A DNA stretch of 7,447 nucleotides from Oxalobacteraceae bacterium (GTDB lineage Bacteria; Pseudomonadota; Gammaproteobacteria; Burkholderiales; Burkholderiaceae_D). A program made the position numbers and the translations under genes. Location of the stretch: positions 1 through 7,447 of the forward strand of contig JAIXQV010000114.1 in NCBI GenBank assembly GCA_027485535.1. Reading direction: 5' to 3'. Of the stretch, positions 1-6,526 are shown piece by piece (position 1 is the stretch's first letter; every line of letters starts with the position of its first letter). The notes under the pieces are model-generated. The model was not told the origin of the DNA, searched no databases, and saw nothing but the letters and a program-made list of their open reading frames with translations.

Positions 1-336
1 CGTCATGCGCCTTCGAATATCGGCGTCGTTGGCCGCTACATACTGACGCCGTCGATTTTTCGCTACCTGCACGGCCTGCCGCTGAGTGTCAGCGGCGAGG
101 TGTCATTCACTGATGCTGTAGCGCAGATGATCCATACCGAGGCCGTACTGTCCTACCAATTTATCGGCAAACGCTATAACTGCGGCACCAAACTGGACTA
201 CCTCCGCGCAAGTGTAGATTTTGGCCTGAAACATCCGGAAGTCGCGCAAGAGTTTCGTCATTTCTTGCAGCTACTCGCGCTGGAAGAAGATGCAATCGAA
301 ACGCTCACTACCCCGCGCGTAGCGCTCTTACCCTGA
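1..336 (+). CDS. galU: UTP--glucose-1-phosphate uridylyltransferase, C-terminal part (5' end outside window)
   Basis: This is the last 111 codons of a GalU-type nucleotidyltransferase, which makes UDP-glucose from UTP and glucose 1-phosphate in the cytoplasm. The frame is open from base 1, so the gene starts upstream; a GTG at 100 lies inside the conserved domain and is not the start. Visible family landmarks are APSNIGVVGRYIL near the window edge, SGEVSFTDAV (the GalU 'GEIQLTDA' block) and GKRYNCGTKLDYLRASVDFGLKHP, which closely follows the family's C-terminal 'GK..DCG.KL.Y..A.V.YG..H' pattern. About 290-300 residues is usual, so roughly two thirds is missing here. The C-terminal tail after the conserved block is ordinary in length. 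It ends 4 nt before galE, which supports co-transcription and a role in UDP-sugar supply for the downstream polysaccharide genes. GalF-like paralogues are a less likely alternative. Confidence 0.93.
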   Translation, partial: RHAPSNIGVVGRYILTPSIFRYLHGLPLSVSGEVSFTDAVAQMIHTEAVLSYQFIGKRYNCGTKLDYLRASVDFGLKHPEVAQEFRHFLQLLALEEDAIETLTTPRVALLP

Positions 337-340
337 GCTT

Positions 341-1357
341 ATGTCCGAGCGCAGCGTACTCGTCACCGGGGCAAGCGGTTATATCGGCTCACACACCTGC
401 GTCTGCCTGCTGCAAAACGGCTGGCGTGTGATTGGTATCGACAACTTCAGCAATAGCTCGCCTAAGGTTATTCCACGCATTGAGCAAATTGCGCAGCTGC
501 CTATGTCGTTTCATCGCCTTGACATACGCGACACTAGCGCACTCAGCGAAATACTTCGTCAGGAGCACATCACCGCGGTCGTCCATTTCGCTGGCTTGAA
601 ATCTGTGAGTGAATCTGTCGCAAAGCCGCTCGACTATTTTGATAACAATGTCTGCGGTAGCGTGGCCCTGCTGCGCGTCTTACAGCAAGAGGGAATTCGC
701 AAACTGGTGTTCAGCTCCTCCGCCACCGTTTATGGCGAGCCAACAAGTGTGCCGGTCACAGAAGAGGCTTCCACATCGGCGACCAACCCCTACGGTCGTA
801 GCAAGTTGATGGTCGAGCAGATGTTGAGCGATCTGATCAACTCAGATGCCACCTGGCGTATTGCGACCCTACGCTACTTCAACCCGGTGGGCGCGCATGA
901 GAGCGGTCTGATCGGAGAAGATCCGCGCGATGTACCGAACAATCTGATGCCTTTCATCGCACAGGTTGCGGTAGGAAGACGCCCACAATTACAGGTTTTT
1001 GGTGATGACTACCCTACCGTCGATGGTAGTGGTGTCAGAGACTATATTCATGTCGTGGACCTGGCACGGGGGCATTTAGCTGCGCTTGATCGGCTGCTGA
1101 ATCACGCCGGTAGTTTCACTGTCAATCTGGGCACTGGCCGTGGCGTCAGTGTGCTGCAAGCGGTCGCTGCATTCGAGCAGGCGTCCGGCCGAACGATACC
1201 TCTACAGCGTGCAGCGCGACGCTCGGGCGACATCGCTACCTGCTACGCCTCTGCGACACGCGCCACCGAGTTACTCGGCTGGCAGGCTGAGTACGGCCTT
1301 GACAAAATGTGTGCCGATCACTGGCGCTGGCAACACAACAACCCAGACGGCTATTGA
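341..1357 (+). CDS. galE: UDP-glucose 4-epimerase
   Basis: This 338-residue protein is a full-length GalE, the same length as the E. coli enzyme as I recall it. It is a cytoplasmic NAD-dependent SDR-superfamily enzyme that interconverts UDP-glucose and UDP-galactose. The N-terminal Rossmann fold shows the dinucleotide motif G10-A-S-G13-Y-I-G16, followed by acidic D34 in the IDNFSNS segment. The catalytic serine lies in FSSSATVYG (S127), and the catalytic pair is Y151 and K155 in NPYGRSK. Substrate-side blocks LRYFNPVGAH (177-186), PNNLMPFIAQVAVGRR (199-214) and GVRDYIHVVDLA (231-242) are all intact. The ATG at 341 starts 4 nt after the galU stop and leaves the usual few residues before the first beta strand; only a weak GAG precedes it, so translational coupling to galU is plausible. 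Some homologues also act on N-acetylated UDP-hexosamines, which cannot be excluded from sequence alone. Confidence 0.96.
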   Translation: MSERSVLVTGASGYIGSHTCVCLLQNGWRVIGIDNFSNSSPKVIPRIEQIAQLPMSFHRLDIRDTSALSEILRQEHITAVVHFAGLKSVSESVAKPLDYFDNNVCGSVALLRVLQQEGIRKLVFSSSATVYGEPTSVPVTEEASTSATNPYGRSKLMVEQMLSDLINSDATWRIATLRYFNPVGAHESGLIGEDPRDVPNNLMPFIAQVAVGRRPQLQVFGDDYPTVDGSGVRDYIHVVDLARGHLAALDRLLNHAGSFTVNLGTGRGVSVLQAVAAFEQASGRTIPLQRAARRSGDIATCYASATRATELLGWQAEYGLDKMCADHWRWQHNNPDGY

Positions 1358-1421
1358 GCCACCCCAACAGCATCAGCGGTGACTGCGCGGCCGCAACGAG
1401 CGCATCCATCACATCGACAAA

Positions 1422-1453
1422 ATGAGCGCCTTATTCAACTCGTAGACGCTCAT
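1422..1453 (+). repeat. Short inverted repeat in the galE-gmd gap, reaching into the gmd start codon
   Basis: ATGAGCG at 1422-1428 is the exact reverse complement of CGCTCAT at 1447-1453, giving a 7-bp stem with an 18-nt loop. After one mismatch, C1430-G1445 and T1431-A1444 can also pair. The right arm contains the first two bases of the gmd start codon (1452-1454), so in RNA the hairpin could mask that start. The left arm begins with the ATG of a 7-codon reading frame (1422-1445, M-S-A-L-F-N-S, stop TAG) that ends 6 nt before gmd and is in the same frame as it. No T-run follows, so this is not an intrinsic terminator. A 7-bp repeat can occur by chance in such a gap, so any regulatory role is only a suggestion. 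Confidence 0.3.
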
Positions 1454-2594
1454 GATCCCGACCGAACCGATGCAGCAGCCCGACGGCAAAGTCGCACTCG
1501 TCACTGGCATTACTGGCCAGGATGGTGCTTATCTCTCTGAACTACTGCTTGCCAAAGGCTATGTCGTGCATGGCATAAAGCGCAGAGCCTCGCAGTTCAA
1601 CACCGGACGTATCGATCACCTCTATCAGGATCCGCATGAAAGTAATCGACGTCTGGTTCTGCACCATGGTGACATGACCGATACCGCCTCGCTGATCCGT
1701 GTGATGCAGCAGGCACAACCGGATGAGGTGTACAACTTGGCAGCGCAAAGCCATGTCGCCGTCTCATTCGAAGAGCCGGAGTACACCGCCAATTCGGACG
1801 GTTTAGGTACGCTGCGTCTGCTGGAAGCGATCCGTATTCTTGGCCTTGAAAAGAAAACTCGCTTTTATCAGGCCTCGACCTCGGAGTTGTATGGCAAGGT
1901 GCAACAAGTGCCGCAGTCGGAAAGTACGCCGTTTTATCCACGCAGTCCATATGCCGCTGCAAAGTTGTACGCCTACTGGATCACCGTGAACTACCGTGAG
2001 GCGTATGGCATGTACGCCTGCAACGGCATTTTATTCAACCATGAGTCTGCGCGCCGTGGCGAGACGTTTGTCACTCGCAAGATCACGCGCGGCCTCGCGC
2101 GTATCGCACTCGGTCTTCAGGATTGTATTTACCTCGGCAATCTGGATGCACTGCGCGATTGGGGGCACGCGCGGGATTATGTCGAGATGCAGTGGTTGAT
2201 GCTGCAGCAGGCGCAGCCGGAAGATTACGTTATCGCCAGCGGGCAGCAGAGTAGCGTGCGCGATTTCGTGAATATGGCTGCCCATGTGCTCGGTATCACC
2301 CTGTGCTGGCACGGCAAGGCTTGCGACGAGATCGCCGTTGTCGATAACCCCGGATCACACGAAGGCGTGCTCGCGGGTCAAGTGATTGTGCGCATCGATC
2401 CACGCTACTTTCGTCCAACAGAGGTCGAGACCTTGCTGGGTGATGCGAGCAAGGCGCGTGATCAGCTCGGCTGGACGCCGCGCACCCAATTACCCGAACT
2501 GGTGCGCGAAATGGTCGAAGCCGACCTTGCCGCGGCGCGTAAGTATGCGCTGGTGACCAGTAATGGCTTTGAGGCGTTTTCGCATCATGAATAA
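1452..2594 (+). CDS. gmd: GDP-mannose 4,6-dehydratase
   Basis: This 380-residue cytoplasmic SDR enzyme converts GDP-D-mannose to GDP-4-keto-6-deoxy-D-mannose, the first step towards GDP-L-fucose. The coenzyme motif is G19-I-T-G22-Q-D-G25, and KRRASQFNT (43-51) is the family's NADP-binding and dimer-contact block. The catalytic residues correspond to T143 and E145 in ASTSELYG and to Y167 and K171 in RSPYAAAK. Other hallmarks are YNLAAQSHV (94-102), FNHESARRGETFVTRKIT (195-212), LGNLDALRDWGHARDYV (228-244) and DPRYFRPTEV (316-325). The ATG at 1452 is the first possible start after an in-frame TAG at 1443-1445; it gives about a dozen residues before the first beta strand. An ATG at 1470 is an alternative. 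Neither has a clear ribosome binding site. The gene directly precedes and overlaps fcl, which points to fucose rather than to rhamnose or perosamine formation. Confidence 0.97.
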   Translation: MIPTEPMQQPDGKVALVTGITGQDGAYLSELLLAKGYVVHGIKRRASQFNTGRIDHLYQDPHESNRRLVLHHGDMTDTASLIRVMQQAQPDEVYNLAAQSHVAVSFEEPEYTANSDGLGTLRLLEAIRILGLEKKTRFYQASTSELYGKVQQVPQSESTPFYPRSPYAAAKLYAYWITVNYREAYGMYACNGILFNHESARRGETFVTRKITRGLARIALGLQDCIYLGNLDALRDWGHARDYVEMQWLMLQQAQPEDYVIASGQQSSVRDFVNMAAHVLGITLCWHGKACDEIAVVDNPGSHEGVLAGQVIVRIDPRYFRPTEVETLLGDASKARDQLGWTPRTQLPELVREMVEADLAAARKYALVTSNGFEAFSHHE

Positions 2595-3600
2595 GCCTGA
2601 GCGCATTTTCGTGGCCGGACATCGCGGCATGGTGGGCTCGGCATTGGTGCGTGCGCTACGTGCACGACCCGATGTCGAGCTGGTCCTACAAACCCGTCAG
2701 CAGCTGGATTTGTGTGATGGCGCACAGGTAGATACCTTCTTCGCACGTTCAGGGATTGATACGGTGTATGTTGCTGCAGCGCGAGTCGGTGGCATACACG
2801 CCAATCATCACTACCCGGCTGAGTTCATCCGCCAAAACCTGCTGATACAGACCCATGTGATTCACGCGGCATGGCGGCATCACATTGGCAAGCTGCTGTT
2901 TCTTGGATCGTCTTGCATCTATCCCCGACTCGCACCGCAACCGATCAGCGAAGAATCCTTACTGACCGGACCGCTCGAGCCGACCAATGAACCGTACGCC
3001 GTTGCAAAAATCGCCGGCATCAAACTCTGCGAAAGCTATAACCGACAGTACGGTACCGATTTTCGTTGCCTGATGCCGACGAATCTGTACGGACCTGGTG
3101 ATAATTTTCATGCTGAAGATAGCCACGTACTACCCGCCCTGATCCGACGGTTTCATGATGCAATGATTCACGGCCAGCCGCGCGTCACAATATGGGGCAG
3201 TGGCGATCCATTACGTGAGTTCTTGCATGTCGATGACTTGGCGAGTGCCTGCCTGCACCTGATGGCCTTGCCACGCGAGGAGCTTCACAAGCTGATCACA
3301 CCGCAGCGCTCGCATCTGAATGTTGGTAGCGGTGAAGAGGTCCGTATCGGGCAGCTGGCGACCATGATCGCCGAAGCGGTCGGTTATGAAGGCCACATCG
3401 CGTTTGATACCAGCCGACCCGACGGAACACCCCGCAAGCTACTAGACTCCAGCAAGCTTCGTCATTTGGGCTGGCAGCCAAGCATCAGCTTGCAGGAAGG
3501 TATCGAGCGCACAGTTCAACACTACCTCGCGGCGCACGCGACTAGCCCGATGGATTTGGCGAGTCGTGGCTATGTTGAACGACCACAGCTGAGGCTCTGA
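2587..3600 (+). CDS. fcl: GDP-L-fucose synthase (GDP-4-keto-6-deoxymannose 3,5-epimerase/4-reductase)
   Basis: Fcl (WcaG) takes the Gmd product through 3,5-epimerisation and NADPH-dependent 4-reduction to GDP-L-fucose in the cytoplasm. With the start at 2587 it has 337 residues. The Rossmann motif is G11-H-R-G14-M-V-G17. The catalytic set matches the E. coli enzyme: S108 and C110 in LGSSCIYP, Y137 and K141 in NEPYAVAKIAGIK, and H180 in the DSHVLPALIRRFH block. PTNLYGPGDNFH (164-175), WGSGDPLREFLHVDDLA (203-219) and RPDGTPRKLLD (277-287) are also present. I chose the ATG at 2587 because it places the usual MNKPERIFVAGHRG N-terminus at the start and has a GAGG at 2571-2574; the ATG at 2563 would add eight residues not seen in the family and has no ribosome binding site. 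It overlaps gmd by 8 nt. The C-terminus runs roughly 16 residues beyond E. coli Fcl. Confidence 0.97.
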   Translation: MNKPERIFVAGHRGMVGSALVRALRARPDVELVLQTRQQLDLCDGAQVDTFFARSGIDTVYVAAARVGGIHANHHYPAEFIRQNLLIQTHVIHAAWRHHIGKLLFLGSSCIYPRLAPQPISEESLLTGPLEPTNEPYAVAKIAGIKLCESYNRQYGTDFRCLMPTNLYGPGDNFHAEDSHVLPALIRRFHDAMIHGQPRVTIWGSGDPLREFLHVDDLASACLHLMALPREELHKLITPQRSHLNVGSGEEVRIGQLATMIAEAVGYEGHIAFDTSRPDGTPRKLLDSSKLRHLGWQPSISLQEGIERTVQHYLAAHATSPMDLASRGYVERPQLRL

Positions 3601-3612
3601 ATCAACTATTCA

Positions 3613-5034
3613 ATGTCTTCTGCGCCCGATCCTTTTTTGCTACTGGTAGCTGCCGTCTTGTCGGTGCCCATCGCGATCGCCGTGTGCCTGCGCGCACCGG
3701 TAATGGTGACGCTTGGATTTGTCGCCATCCTTTGCGTATTCTCTTCGTCGACCTGGGGTCAGCTGCAAGAAGAAAACACGATATACGCTCGCGGTACCGG
3801 GATATTCGCTTTTTCGCTGTTGAATCTACTGCTATGGACGGCGGCAGCGGCAATGCTCATCAGAGCAAATACGCCCGGGTGCAACATCCAAGCGCAAGGC
3901 CTCAAGCTTCAGTCCCCTTTTCCCTCATTCCTCGCTGCCTTTAGCTTCATGTTGTTGGGACATCTGGTACTTGGCCTGATGTCAGGCATAGAAGTAATGG
4001 CAATCTTTGGCTACAACGGCGTGATCAATGTGCTCAACATGACGCTGTTTGCGCTACTAATACTCAGTACGATCAACAGCGAGCAGCACCGGCGTCAGTT
4101 CCTGCTGCTGCTATTGGGTCTGGCAACACTGCGTGCCGGTTTTGGTTTGGTGCGTTATCAGTTCTTGGGCGGTGATACCGCAAACCCCTATCAGAACTTT
4201 GAAAAGCTCGATCTCAAGCTGGTGTATTTCGATATCGCTGATAACTATATCGCTGCGCTTGCCGCATTCTGTATTGCCTGGCTACTCTTGATGCCGGGTG
4301 TCAGGATGTCACTGCACAAGCGCGCCCTGCTACTCGGCTTGTTTGCGATGGAAATAGCTACAGTTGCGCTGTCGTTTCGTCGCTCATCACTGGTCGGGCT
4401 AGGTTTGATGTTTGCAGTACTGCTATGGCAGCTACCCTGGCAACGCCGCATCCTGTGCGGTGGTTTCGGTATCGCAGCGCTCATGGTCGGTGCCACCACG
4501 CTGATGCGCGAGCGTCTGCAATTCAATACCCAGCGTACCGGATTTCTATCCTCGCTCCTGTATGACGTCGGGCCAGCGCGCGCTACCGAGGTCAGCCGAT
4601 TTTACGAGTTGGAAGCTGCCGCTAAAAGTCTGGATGGGCAATGGTTATTTGGTTTGGGTAGTTGGGGCACGTTCTACGGAAACGAAGATGCGCTCGACTA
4701 TCACTTCGGCAAGTTTGATTTTGTCCATAGCGGGTTCGGACACTTGGTTCTCAAAAGCGGGCTGGTTGGCTTGCTGATGTTTCTCGCATTACTCGCCGCC
4801 TGTATCGTGCATTACTTCCGCTACCGACCAGCTCTACGCGGTAACAGTGCTCTGCTAGCTGACATGAGTATGGCGGGGCTTTTATTTTGGTCGCCGACGC
4901 TTCTAATTGGTACACCCATCATCGAGTTTCGCAGCATGCTGCTGATCGGGATGACGCTCGCGATGGTGTATCTGCACCCACTTATCGTTCGTAGCCCCAA
5001 CAGAGTTCTTTCTCAACCCTATGCTGCTGCGTAA
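3613..5034 (+). CDS. Putative Wzy-like polysaccharide polymerase / O-antigen ligase-family membrane protein
   Basis: This 473-residue inner-membrane protein has about ten or more hydrophobic segments, for example near residues 8-24, 28-43, 63-83, 105-123, 134-153, 161-180, 212-228, 237-252, 258-274, 281-297, 377-399 and 418-456. The layout fits the Wzy/WaaL (O-antigen ligase-like) superfamily: paired membrane helices, the SFRRSSLVGLGL turn (residues 254-265, two arginines at a helix start), a long hydrophilic and probably periplasmic loop (about 298-376), and HSGFGHLVLKSGLVGLLMF (372-390), resembling the family's 'H[NS]..L..l...Gl.G' signature. A Wzy would polymerise undecaprenyl-linked repeat units in the periplasm. 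The wzx-like gene directly downstream makes polymerase more likely than lipid A ligase, but overall identity in this family is low and I cannot name a specific subtype. An in-frame stop (the fcl TGA) excludes any start upstream of 3613; no ribosome binding site is seen in the 12-nt gap after fcl. Confidence 0.75.
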   Translation: MSSAPDPFLLLVAAVLSVPIAIAVCLRAPVMVTLGFVAILCVFSSSTWGQLQEENTIYARGTGIFAFSLLNLLLWTAAAAMLIRANTPGCNIQAQGLKLQSPFPSFLAAFSFMLLGHLVLGLMSGIEVMAIFGYNGVINVLNMTLFALLILSTINSEQHRRQFLLLLLGLATLRAGFGLVRYQFLGGDTANPYQNFEKLDLKLVYFDIADNYIAALAAFCIAWLLLMPGVRMSLHKRALLLGLFAMEIATVALSFRRSSLVGLGLMFAVLLWQLPWQRRILCGGFGIAALMVGATTLMRERLQFNTQRTGFLSSLLYDVGPARATEVSRFYELEAAAKSLDGQWLFGLGSWGTFYGNEDALDYHFGKFDFVHSGFGHLVLKSGLVGLLMFLALLAACIVHYFRYRPALRGNSALLADMSMAGLLFWSPTLLIGTPIIEFRSMLLIGMTLAMVYLHPLIVRSPNRVLSQPYAAA

Positions 5035-6526
5035 CTCACTCTGGCATCTGTCGGGCTCGGCATTACCCGCCCTGGTGGCGCTCGCCACCGTACCGCTCAT
5101 GATCCGTGGCCTGGGTCTGGAAGGCTTTGGCGTAGTCACTCTCATTACCTCGGTCGTTGGCTACTTTGGGGTGCTGGATGCCAACCTGTCCGCAGGTTCG
5201 ATCAAGTTCCTCGCCGAGCATCATGCACGAAAAGATCATCGCCGCTTTGCTGAGACCTTTTGGTTTGGTGCCGGGTTTTATAGCCTGCTTGGGTTGATTG
5301 GCGGCTTGCTGCTGTTAGTTTTTGCAGAGTCTGTGCTCGATCACTTATTCAAAGTGTCGCCTGCCCTGCGCGCGGATGCACTGCTTGGGCTGCAAATCGC
5401 CGCCTTGGGGTTCGCGCTACTACAGATACAAAACTATTTGCTAGTCGTGCCGCAAGCCTTGCAACGCTTTGATCGGTCTGCGAGCGGCGAAGCTTTCTTT
5501 GGCGTGCTGGTTAACCTGGTATCAGCGATAGTGGCACTACGGGGCGGTGGCGTCAGCGGCGTTCTGGGCGCCAGAGTGTTGGTGTCGATGTTGAATCTGC
5601 TGTGGCTGGTGTGGCTGATGCGTCAGCTGGCCATCCCGTTGCAACCCTGCCTGCCCCGAGCCGAGGTTTGGCGCGCGCTAGCAAATTTTTCTGCGCATAG
5701 CTGGTTATCACGCACAGCATCAATGCTGCACCAGTACGCAGACAAACTGATCGTCGGCGCGTTGGCGGGGCCCGTGGCGCTTGCGCTGTACACCGTGCCA
5801 AGCCAACTAGCGACACGCATTCTGGGATTGACCTACCGTCTTGCGGCCGTGATTTATCCACGCGTGTCTGCACTGGCAGCCACCGGTGAGCAGCACCAAT
5901 TACGTGTGCTCTACCTGGACGCGACGCGCATTCTCACTTTTTTGAATTGTGCCGTGCTGGGGATGATTGCCATCACCGGCGAGCACTTTCTCGCTGAGTG
6001 GGTCGGGCCTGAATTTGTCGCGCTGGGTTACCCAGTGCTATTACTCGTGACATTGGGTCTGCTGTTCGACTCACTCACTACCCTGCCCTCACTCGTCAAT
6101 GACGGTCTCGGGCATCCAAAAATCAGCGGACGTTTTGCGATTGCGCGTGGCCTGCTGGGAGTTGGTATGGTCTGGATCGGCACCTCCACCAACGGGATCA
6201 TTGGTGCCGCTGGAGCACACCTGCTGTGCTCGGTACTGATGACTATCTTGTTCTTATCGTATGTACACGGCCGTACCGTACCTACCTCGCTCACCGAGAC
6301 ACTACGGCTATGCTGGGCGCCGAGTGCGTATGTCTGCGGTACAGCCTTGTTGTTGATGCTACCACTGCGCTTTTCACTACCGGTTTCATTTGCCGGCCTG
6401 ATGTGGTTAAGCGGCATTAGCGGGTTCACGCTACTGCTAGCAGGCTGGTTTTTTATTGCGCGGGTCGAGGAGCGTGAAGTACTACTCTCCTTCACCCGTC
6501 GCCTGATACCCAGAGCCTCGCGATGA
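5021..6526 (+). CDS. Wzx-like polysaccharide flippase (MOP superfamily membrane transporter)
   Basis: This 501-residue protein is an oligosaccharide flippase-like membrane protein that would move the undecaprenyl-diphosphate-linked repeat unit from the cytoplasmic to the periplasmic face of the inner membrane. It has about 12-14 hydrophobic segments along its whole length, a short N-terminus that enters the membrane at once (RNSLWHLSGSALPALVALAT), and family landmarks: RGLGLEGFGVVTLI (29-42) with LDANLSAGSIKFLAEH (52-67), the strongly typical YADKLIVGALAGPVALALY (239-257), and LGHPKISGRF (363-372) near the start of the C-terminal bundle. The length suits the family. The start at 5021 lies 14 nt inside the preceding gene in another frame and lacks a strong ribosome binding site, so coupled translation is likely. 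The gene ends with an ATGA overlap onto the glycosyltransferase. The transported substrate cannot be read from the sequence; the neighbours suggest a fucose-containing unit. Confidence 0.87.
   Translation: MLLRNSLWHLSGSALPALVALATVPLMIRGLGLEGFGVVTLITSVVGYFGVLDANLSAGSIKFLAEHHARKDHRRFAETFWFGAGFYSLLGLIGGLLLLVFAESVLDHLFKVSPALRADALLGLQIAALGFALLQIQNYLLVVPQALQRFDRSASGEAFFGVLVNLVSAIVALRGGGVSGVLGARVLVSMLNLLWLVWLMRQLAIPLQPCLPRAEVWRALANFSAHSWLSRTASMLHQYADKLIVGALAGPVALALYTVPSQLATRILGLTYRLAAVIYPRVSALAATGEQHQLRVLYLDATRILTFLNCAVLGMIAITGEHFLAEWVGPEFVALGYPVLLLVTLGLLFDSLTTLPSLVNDGLGHPKISGRFAIARGLLGVGMVWIGTSTNGIIGAAGAHLLCSVLMTILFLSYVHGRTVPTSLTETLRLCWAPSAYVCGTALLLMLPLRFSLPVSFAGLMWLSGISGFTLLLAGWFFIARVEEREVLLSFTRRLIPRASR

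Noticed and set aside
100..336. A separate small protein starting at GTG 100
   Set aside because: The same frame is open to base 1 and the upstream codons encode conserved GalU sequence, so this is the interior of galU.
1384..1395. GC-rich palindrome (GCGGCCGC at 1387-1394) after galE as a possible terminator
   Set aside because: The stem is very short and no T-run follows. An eight-base palindrome of this kind is common at this GC content.
1391..1445. The open stretch before gmd as a remnant gene or an N-terminal extension of Gmd
   Set aside because: It is in frame with gmd but is closed by a TAG at 1443-1445 and a TGA at 1380-1382. The encoded residues match nothing I recognise, so only the possible mini leader frame is kept, as a weak finding.
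1597..1962. A 121-codon open frame on the minus strand within gmd
   Set aside because: It is antisense to conserved catalytic regions of gmd, has no recognisable domain, and is rich in Arg, Pro, His and Cys, typical of a shadow frame.
2296..2622. A 108-codon minus-strand frame spanning the gmd-fcl junction
   Set aside because: It crosses two genes that are fully explained on the plus strand, and its sequence resembles no protein family I know.
6028..6495. A 155-codon open frame on the minus strand within the wzx-like gene
   Set aside because: It lies wholly antisense to a well-supported membrane protein. Its composition (rich in Ser, Arg and Pro) is what antisense reading of hydrophobic codons gives, and no motif is recognisable.
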